Shown: in pieces, positions 57,852-64,000 of the stretch | Position numbering within the stretch: the stretch's first letter is position 1 | Layout: each line of letters begins with the position of its first letter | Source: Neospora caninum Liverpool | Lineage: Eukaryota; Apicomplexa; Conoidasida; Eucoccidiorida; Sarcocystidae | Assembly: GCF_000208865.1 (NCBI RefSeq) | Contig: NC_018396.1 | Span: 1,512,630 to 1,576,629, forward strand | DNA length: 64,000 nt | Reading direction: 5' to 3' | Notes under the pieces: model-generated | What the model saw: only the letters and a program-made list of their open reading frames with translations | Told to the model about the DNA's origin: nothing | The model's database searches: none | Made by a program: the position numbers and the translations under genes

Positions 57852-60800
57852 ATGACGCTCCTCCACTTTTTCGCCAGCAGCGTCTGCTGCTTCGGACCGA
57901 TCTACGCTGTCTACAAGGCGACGGAAGTGTAAGGACGTATTCCGTCTACGAATGCGAAAAGCTCGGGCCAGCAACCGCTCCCCGATCAGAGTCAAAATGG
58001 CCTGAAGGCTCGCACGTCTACACTGGGATTGGAGCTCTTTCCTGGACTGCTGGGCGCCGTCTCCGGGGGCTCCTGGGTGAACCACTCGTCCCGTCTTTGG
58101 TTTCGTTGCACGGTGACGTTCCACAGAGATTATGGCAGATATAGAGCCGTCTCAAAACCCATCTGCAGGCGGGAGTTTTGTCCACTTCGAAATCCTGGAA
58201 AAGACGCTCAAAGCGATATCCGAAGGGTTAGAGAGCATTCAAGGTTGAACCGTTTGTAGGATGGCGTTCCGCAGTTGTTCCACTTTGGAGGACGATGTGC
58301 ATCTGCTTTCTTCGTCGCTTCTGAGTAACGGTGTCGTCTCACAGAGTCGGCCACGGATTTCTCTTGTCCTTCGCTGATGCGTAGGTCGGACCAAGCCGGC
58401 ACGCTGTGGCTGATCGCCCTCTCCGCCACCTCTTACCTTTTTACGCAACTTCTGAGAGTACGTCCACGCTGTGAAGAAACTGGTGGTGCCGTGGAAATCA
58501 TGAAAATATGCCGAAGTTGAATCCGTCAAAAAACGATTTCCTATCGTCTCATTAGCCTCTACGCGCGCTGGGGTGCGCTTCCGGAGGTTTTTGATTTTGC
58601 CTCTCTGTAGCTGCACACGGTTTGAAATCGATGGTGTCGCTGAACACTTCCGGGCGTCTAAGTTGTGATTTTTTCGACCGGATTTGGAGCCTGCCGTGGA
58701 GCGGCAGATATGTGGATACACACGAGGGTAACGCATATACGTGGGCCTGTGTTGCGTAGCAACCTGGGGGGTGCGGAGGGTGCCCTCGTGACTCTCGGCG
58801 ACTGGCGCCCTACTGTGTTTTCGTCCACATCTGGTCTTTTGTTCCCCGCGTCTGTCACAGACCTGGTGTTTGCAGAGTTTTTTTGACCTCTTGCGTGCTC
58901 AGAGCTTGGTTGTCGCGTCTTTGGTTCCGGCCACCTGTCACCTTTACTTTGTCTGTGAGGTACGGAAAGTGGGAAATGGACCTGATTCCTCGTTAGGTCT
59001 CGTCACCTTTAGCCTCGCCGCTTGACAGGTGCATGGCCGTCGCTGAGGACGCTCCTCCGGTTACTTTTTTGCTGCTCGGGAGTCTTTCAGAAAGCTCTTA
59101 GCTGCAGTGCCTCTGCTGTGGATCTGCCTGTCCTTCGTTGGCTTTCCAGCATCTCTTCGTTCATTGTTCCATTGCGTCTCTCTCCTCAACCTGTGAATCG
59201 CCAGGCCTTCACGCAGATCCTTTGGGGCGTCATGGAGGTCATCGGTCTCTACTTCGTAGTTCACCACAGGTCAGTACGGCACTGGCGAAGCATCTCTGCT
59301 GTGGATGCCGGACAGCGGAGCGACATTCCGGTAGTTTTTCAGGCGACCCTAGGAGAAACGCCTCGTGTGATAGACCTAACTATTCCGTACAGACTAACAT
59401 CAGGACGGAGACTACCAAAGTGAATATCATGATATTCGTGGAGCTTGCATACAAATGTTGGTTTTTCAAATATATGCTGGACACGTAGGAGTGTCCATTC
59501 ACCGGCTTTTCATCCTACCGACAGTTACTCCCTGTACCATTTCAAGACGACACCGCAGTTGAGTCGCCGGCAACATGTCATGGCTGTCTCCAGAGCCTTC
59601 CAGAGAAGTTTTGGTTTTCTTCGTCGACAGGACTGCAATGACGTTCGACGCGGATTCGCGCCTGCTGAGTATTGGGCTCGGCTGGTCCTTCGCCCACTCT
59701 CTCTTCACCAATCTCTTGCCCATCATCTCAAGTAAGGTTATCGATGAACCCGCTTGGTGGCGGATAACTATGTTTGCTTTCGACTCATGCCGGAGCTTTC
59801 CGTGGGGCCTGTTTCCGCCTTTGCCCCGGGTGCACCTTTCTGAGTGTCCAGTTTGTGCGATTCACGCAGGTGCCCGGACTGTGGCGTTCCACTGGAAGTT
59901 CCTCTACGGTGCTTTGTCGGCAAATGTTTCCAGCGTAGGTCTTTTCGTCCTCAACACAGGAGTCGCTCGACTCAGGGAACGGCTGAGCGTCGCTGGATTC
60001 GGCTCCCACCCTAGCGTTCACTCCGTAGCCGCGTTTCACAGGTAGGTCTTGGTTTTGGTACGTATGCTTCTGCGTAGAGGCAATGAACAGGGCTATGGCT
60101 TTTTGGCGTATGTGGCCGCCTGAAACTACGCTGGTAGAACTCGGGGTTGTCGCCTCCAAACTGAGGGCCTGCCAGCGGCTAGGTGATGAGCTGGACACGG
60201 GATCGTGTCGTCACCTCCAGTTGCTACCTTCGGTGTCGTGAGAGAAGAACACGCCTGATCAATCTTCCAGTTGCGTCTCCTCCATGGGGTTGTAAGATCC
60301 GCTCTCATGGTCATGTCGAGAAAGCGACCAGGAGCCCGAACGTGCATCTCGCAAAAACAGGAGCCAGCTTCTGGATCTCAAGACCCTGTTTTAATTGTGC
60401 ATCAGGCGGCATTTACGGTTCTCCACAACACACGTAAAGAACAGGTTTTTCCTACAATCGTATTTTTCCTTTATTTTCCCCTCACAGGCTTCTTTGGTGG
60501 CGTTAACAGTGCTAGTTTTCCTTGCTACGCGGCGTAAGCAGCCGCGCCCAGCCGCTACTACACCGGCTGTACTGGCAGCAACGCTCTTGCTCTTCCCGTA
60601 TGTCAGCAGGTATGTCCGGTGAACGAATCTGGAATGTATACGGAGGGAAGATATCCGAAACAAAGGCAGCTACCGTAGGTTTCGTGCTGGTGAACCAGCA
60701 ATGTGAGAAAATAGAACAACCTGCGTCAGGTGCTCGACGACGAGCCGGTGTTGGACCACAGTCACACCGTTATTCGACAATGTGTCTCCCTGTCCCTTGA

Positions 60801-61173
60801 CCCCGTCCAGAGCTAAAATGGTTGAGTGCCGAAACGAAAGTTCTGCTTGCTGTTAGACGAGTGCTGGGTGGCACTCTTCCCGACACTGCAACTAACGCTT
60901 TTGTCTCGCGTCGTTTCTCGTTTACGGAGACGCGTGTTTTCCTCTGTTTGTTCGTGTTTCTTCAGCCGGCTTCTTCTCGGTAGCACTCCCTCTACCGCTC
61001 CTGCGGAAACTCCGGCGTGGTGGGTACAGCTCGTGCTTCAAGCAATAGTCGCTGCGTCTGTCGGGTTCTTTACGTTGCAATTGTACCGCTCTCGGGCGGC
61101 CAAGGGCACAGGCTCGCAGTCGGCGTCCACTTCGCAGCAAGGACATGGTTCCACGCAGCCCAAGCGAGAGTGA
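57852..61173 (+). CDS. TMEM147 homologue (ER translocon-associated / BOS complex subunit)
   Basis: Eight small exons: 57852-57928, 58385-58457, 58903-58959, 59205-59269, 59631-59731, 59870-59934, 60488-60609, 60966-61173; all phases agree; 255 residues (human TMEM147 has 224). The order of matches follows TMEM147 from end to end: MTLLHFFASSVCC, PIYAVYKATEV, SATSYLFTQLLR, SLVVASLVPATCHLYF, ILWGVMEVIGLYFV, LSIGLGWSFAHSLF, SARTVAFHWKFLY, GALSANVSSASLVALTV, TTPAVLAATLLLFPYVSR, WWVQLVLQAIVAASVGFF. About seven hydrophobic segments are visible. The C-terminal ~25 residues are a Ser/Gln-rich hydrophilic extension. TMEM147 partners NOMO and nicalin in the BOS complex at the multipass translocon; the same role here is inferred. 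The exact restoration of family sequence across all seven junctions makes the model strong despite tiny exons. Confidence 0.9.
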
Positions 61174-63509
61174 AACCAGCATGTGTATCCAGATGTGGGA
61201 ATTCATGAATAAGGCAAATGGTGCAGCATCACCAACCTACCTTGCGGGCAGGTGGAGGAAGCTCGTGACACACTGTGCACATACAGCAGACCAAGACAGG
61301 CGACCTTCGGCTCACCGAAAGCAACATCTTCTGACGGGGCACTGGAGTCCACGCTCAATCACAGATTAGCTTATTTGCCGGGAGCGCGCTTTTTTATTTG
61401 AAGTGTGACGTAGCAACTTAACAAACCGCCGCCATGTTGGCCCTCGTTATAATTCTTACTTTCTCTTGCCACATTTGCGGGGCAACAGACAAGCGATGCC
61501 TGCACCACGTAGCGGACCGCCAGTGCAGCAATCATGTCTAGAGTGCCGTCTACTTTTTTCTAGAGCAGCAGTCAGCATTGGGTTGTTTCTGTTGGGTCCT
61601 GTTTATTCACCAGTATACATTGAGGCTGTGGAAGAAAAGTGGAAGAGAGCGAAGCGACATTTGCCCGTGACCGCACACGTACCAGGGCGTCCACGTATAC
61701 TCGAAAGGTGGAGTATGAACGGCGGGAAAAAACAAGTAGGTGTGCGCCGCTACAGGCAATTTCCCAAAAAAAGACTCCCGGTTTATCTGCAACGAATTAT
61801 TTGTGGCAAAGCACGAGGCAGTTTCTACGAGCGTCCTGGCTGCTTGCTGTTTTCGTGTGGCAGTTCAGCCGTACCCGTGGTGACGGACTAGGACGTCCTG
61901 CAATCACCTGGCGTTACCATCGTCTTGGAAGGTGTCTCACGTTTGGCACTCGTGTGGCACATGGACTTCTACCACCGAATTCGCGTGTAGTAATTTCTTG
62001 CTTGCGTGTCAACGTCCCTCTTCTGTGGTAGCAAGTACACTGCCGTGTTTTGTAGAAACGAAGCGGGGAGATGCCCTGGTTACTAGCGAGCACCTGCACC
62101 AGGATGTGGGGCTCTACGTGGTAGGCGGTAGCGAAGTTCAGTGCAACATGTATGGAGTACGTTAGTTTAATAGGCAGGAATCGATTTACTGCTGAGGATG
62201 TGCCCTTAAGTCTTTAGCACAATGCGAGCACTCTTGCGATTCGGCCGGAAACCTCATGGGTGCCCACACTGCATTGGCTGATCAGACTAGTCGGCTTGGA
62301 TAAATGTCATCAGGGTGCTCGTGCATTTGCACCGCCGGCGATTGCTGCCAAAAGCAACCTGCGACCCATGGTCAATTGCTCGTTGGTCCTTAGCTACTCG
62401 GAAGGGGAAGAAGCAGTAGGGTGACCGGGTGGCTGGGAAACTCAACCTCCAGAAAGCGCTTAGTTCACTAAGCCGTATTACCTGGGGATCGCCCACGCGC
62501 TTGCAAACTGTCGTTCATACACCTCTCTTTACGTATAGGCAAAATTAGCCGTGTTTGCGGTCAGATTGTATGCGAACGCAAGAGTATTAAAGTCTCCGTT
62601 GACAGCAGACACGAGACGCGGGTGTCTGAAAGGTGCTTGCAGGTGACCTAGCCACATTTGGGATCGGGTGCAGCAGCTGTCCCCACCTGCTTTCATCACG
62701 TCGATCTGAGGCAGCCGTTGCCGTCCGTCTCTAAACCGAGCATCGCACAATCAGCAGTGTCTGGGCGGATGGTTCAAAAGAATTTAGTCGAGGACGTTTC
62801 CTTTGTATTTGTTTGGTGAGGAGCACCCTCTGTTCCCGTATTGGTGGGTCAGCGTCTCCGGGCGGCGGTCGCGGTCCCAGTTTCTGTCATCCAGGGCTCC
62901 TGAAATGCGGTTTTTTCGCACGTCCAGTAGTGTAGTGGGCTGATGAGAGAATGTACAGGCATGCCCGTGACCTTGTTTATTTGATCTGATACACAAGCGC
63001 TCAATGCATTTCAAGTACAGCTGTCTGACAGTTCCTTTTATGAAAGAATTTGTGTGTGTGCCTCGGTGAGGCACGAGAGTTCCGAGCTCGATTCAAATTC
63101 ACCGAGTCTTTCTCCCCGTCGGGACCGCTTCGTAGCAACACGGAGCGCGGAAAGCGGTTGTCGTTCGTCGACGATCAACCTGTCTCTGATGAATTCGGAA
63201 AAGTGCGCCCACGAGAGTGCGCTGAGTAGGAAATGTGAGTGTTTCGGGACGTGGTAGTTTGATTGCACAAGTTTTTGTTCAGTTACGTAGCTGGACGTAA
63301 AACGCGTTCTGTAGGCGGCTTGCGCCATCGCTGCGCGTTGCAGACACAGATCAGGTGAGGCAGTGAGGGTCCGCGGTCAAGTCGCTCATTCGGTAACTTG
63401 ATGCCTGAGTGACATGAAGGCTACAATCTGGTATTCTGACACTGGCGGATACGAATGGTCTGGAATCGGTGTCCCTCGGGGCGGATACGCGTAGGTGACA
63501 GGAAGTGAA
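61174..63509. other. Intergenic region; contains one short signal-peptide-like ORF
   Basis: About 2.3 kb between the TMEM147-homologue stop and the open frame reaching the right edge. Frames are short. The only notable one is a 35-codon ATG frame at 61434-61541 with a hydrophobic start, listed separately. Confidence 0.5.
61434..61541 (+). other. Short ORF with signal-peptide-like start (35 codons)
   Basis: The frame starts in an excellent context (GCCGCCATGTTGG) and begins MLALVIILTFSCHICGATDK, a plausible signal peptide ending near CGA/T, then a Cys/His-rich short tail before a TAG stop. It may be a first exon, a micro-peptide or chance. GT dinucleotides near the stop (CAT|GTCTAG, AGA|GTGCCG) are weak donors. 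No domain is recognised. Confidence 0.25.
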
Positions 63510-64000
63510 ATGATGATAGAGGGCCTAATTGGAAGTGACGCTGCCTTTCTGGGTGTGGCTGCCCTGGTTGAACGACCTGCAAAAGACCAGGCTTTGCACG
63601 CAGCAGAGGCGGGGGACAGGCACACAATCAGGGAATTTGTTGACTGCAATTCGCCACTGTGTACCACAATAGTGCGGCAGCGCCAGCGAAACCCCATTAG
63701 TGATAATGACGTCCAGGCAATGGCTGTAGATTCATTCATTCATGTGGAACCTGTGTCTAGGGACTCTGGGATTGAGGGCAAAAATCGCATCTGGATTGAG
63801 AAAGGATTTTCCACGGGTTGCAATGTCCGACTCTGTCCACCGCTACAGGCTCTTATTGTCTACGCTCAGCCACTCTACATATGCGCCGATTCTTTGCTCG
63901 AAGCGCCCGCTGCAACCGATAGGCGCCAAGCAGCTGGGCCCGCCACGGGCGGCGCATATTGCAGTCACCTAGTCACAGGGTGGAGGCAGGGAAAATTTGT
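63510..64000 (+). CDS. Partial hypothetical protein running off the right edge
   Basis: A plus-strand frame is open from the codon after a TAG at about 63,490-63,492 to the window end, about 169 codons; the first ATGs are at 63510 and 63513. The translation has varied, protein-like composition (ALVERPAKDQALHAAEAGDR, NDVQAMAVDSFIHVEP, IWIEKGFSTGCNVRLCPPLQ) rather than low complexity. In the same frame upstream of the TAG, an ATG at 63412 opens 26 codons (MKATIWYSDTGGYEWSGIGV). The TAG could therefore be the end of an intron (GCGTAG acceptor) or lie in a leader. I recognise no family. Whether this is a first or internal exon cannot be told here. Confidence 0.45.
   Translation, partial: MMIEGLIGSDAAFLGVAALVERPAKDQALHAAEAGDRHTIREFVDCNSPLCTTIVRQRQRNPISDNDVQAMAVDSFIHVEPVSRDSGIEGKNRIWIEKGFSTGCNVRLCPPLQALIVYAQPLYICADSLLEAPAATDRRQAAGPATGGAYCSHLVTGWRQGKF

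Overview
The window is a eukaryotic nuclear segment that most resembles a tissue-cyst-forming coccidian (Sarcocystidae: Toxoplasma, Neospora, Hammondia type). I infer this from several things seen together. Coding exons are GC-rich and interrupted by GT-AG introns with pyrimidine-rich acceptors. Intergenic spacers are long (1-5 kb), with (TA)n microsatellites and polypyrimidine leaders. Conserved domains sit inside very long Ser/Pro/Ala low-complexity proteins. A TGCATGCA palindrome is present, and one small secreted protein carries an RRLxx (TEXEL-like) motif. No bacterial, plasmid, viral or CRISPR feature is visible. Species cannot be fixed without a search.

Layout, left to right. (1) 1-3885, minus: start and first 1295 codons of a huge low-complexity protein whose end lies off the left edge. 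(2) 8447-17827, plus: a 14-exon gene for a plant-PLC/PRAF-type PH-domain protein with an acidic insert and a C-terminal coiled coil; its introns hold most of the TA microsatellites. (3) 19389-23293, minus: a 4-exon gene for an unrecognised, probably membrane-inserted or organelle-targeted protein. (4) 28071-31264, plus: a 4-exon KH-domain RNA-binding protein (KHDC4/BLOM7 type) with a His/Pro-rich tail. (5) 35724-39544, minus: a triple CCCH zinc-finger protein. (6) 41933-44091, minus: a peroxisomal-type 2,4-dienoyl-CoA reductase ending in the PTS1-like tripeptide SRL. (7) 46385-48152, minus: a coiled-coil protein. (8) 49742-50413, plus: a secreted, dense-granule-like protein with a TEXEL-like motif and a perfect tandem duplication. 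(9) 51571-52419, minus: a small signal-anchor protein. (10) 54299-56175, minus: organellar ribosomal protein bL28. (11) 57852-61173, plus: an 8-exon TMEM147 homologue (translocon/BOS complex subunit). (12) 63510 to the right edge, plus: an open frame that looks like the start or an internal exon of another gene.

The genes do not form one pathway; this is ordinary eukaryotic gene order with convergent and divergent pairs. Genes 4 and 5 both suggest RNA metabolism, 10 and 11 organellar translation and ER membrane-protein biogenesis, 6 fatty-acid oxidation, and 8 (perhaps 9) host-facing secretion. Exon models were built by hand from reading-frame continuity, splice consensus and, for genes 2, 4, 5, 6, 10 and 11, recognisable family sequence across junctions. 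Starts of genes 1, 3, 7, 8, 9 and 12 are less certain.
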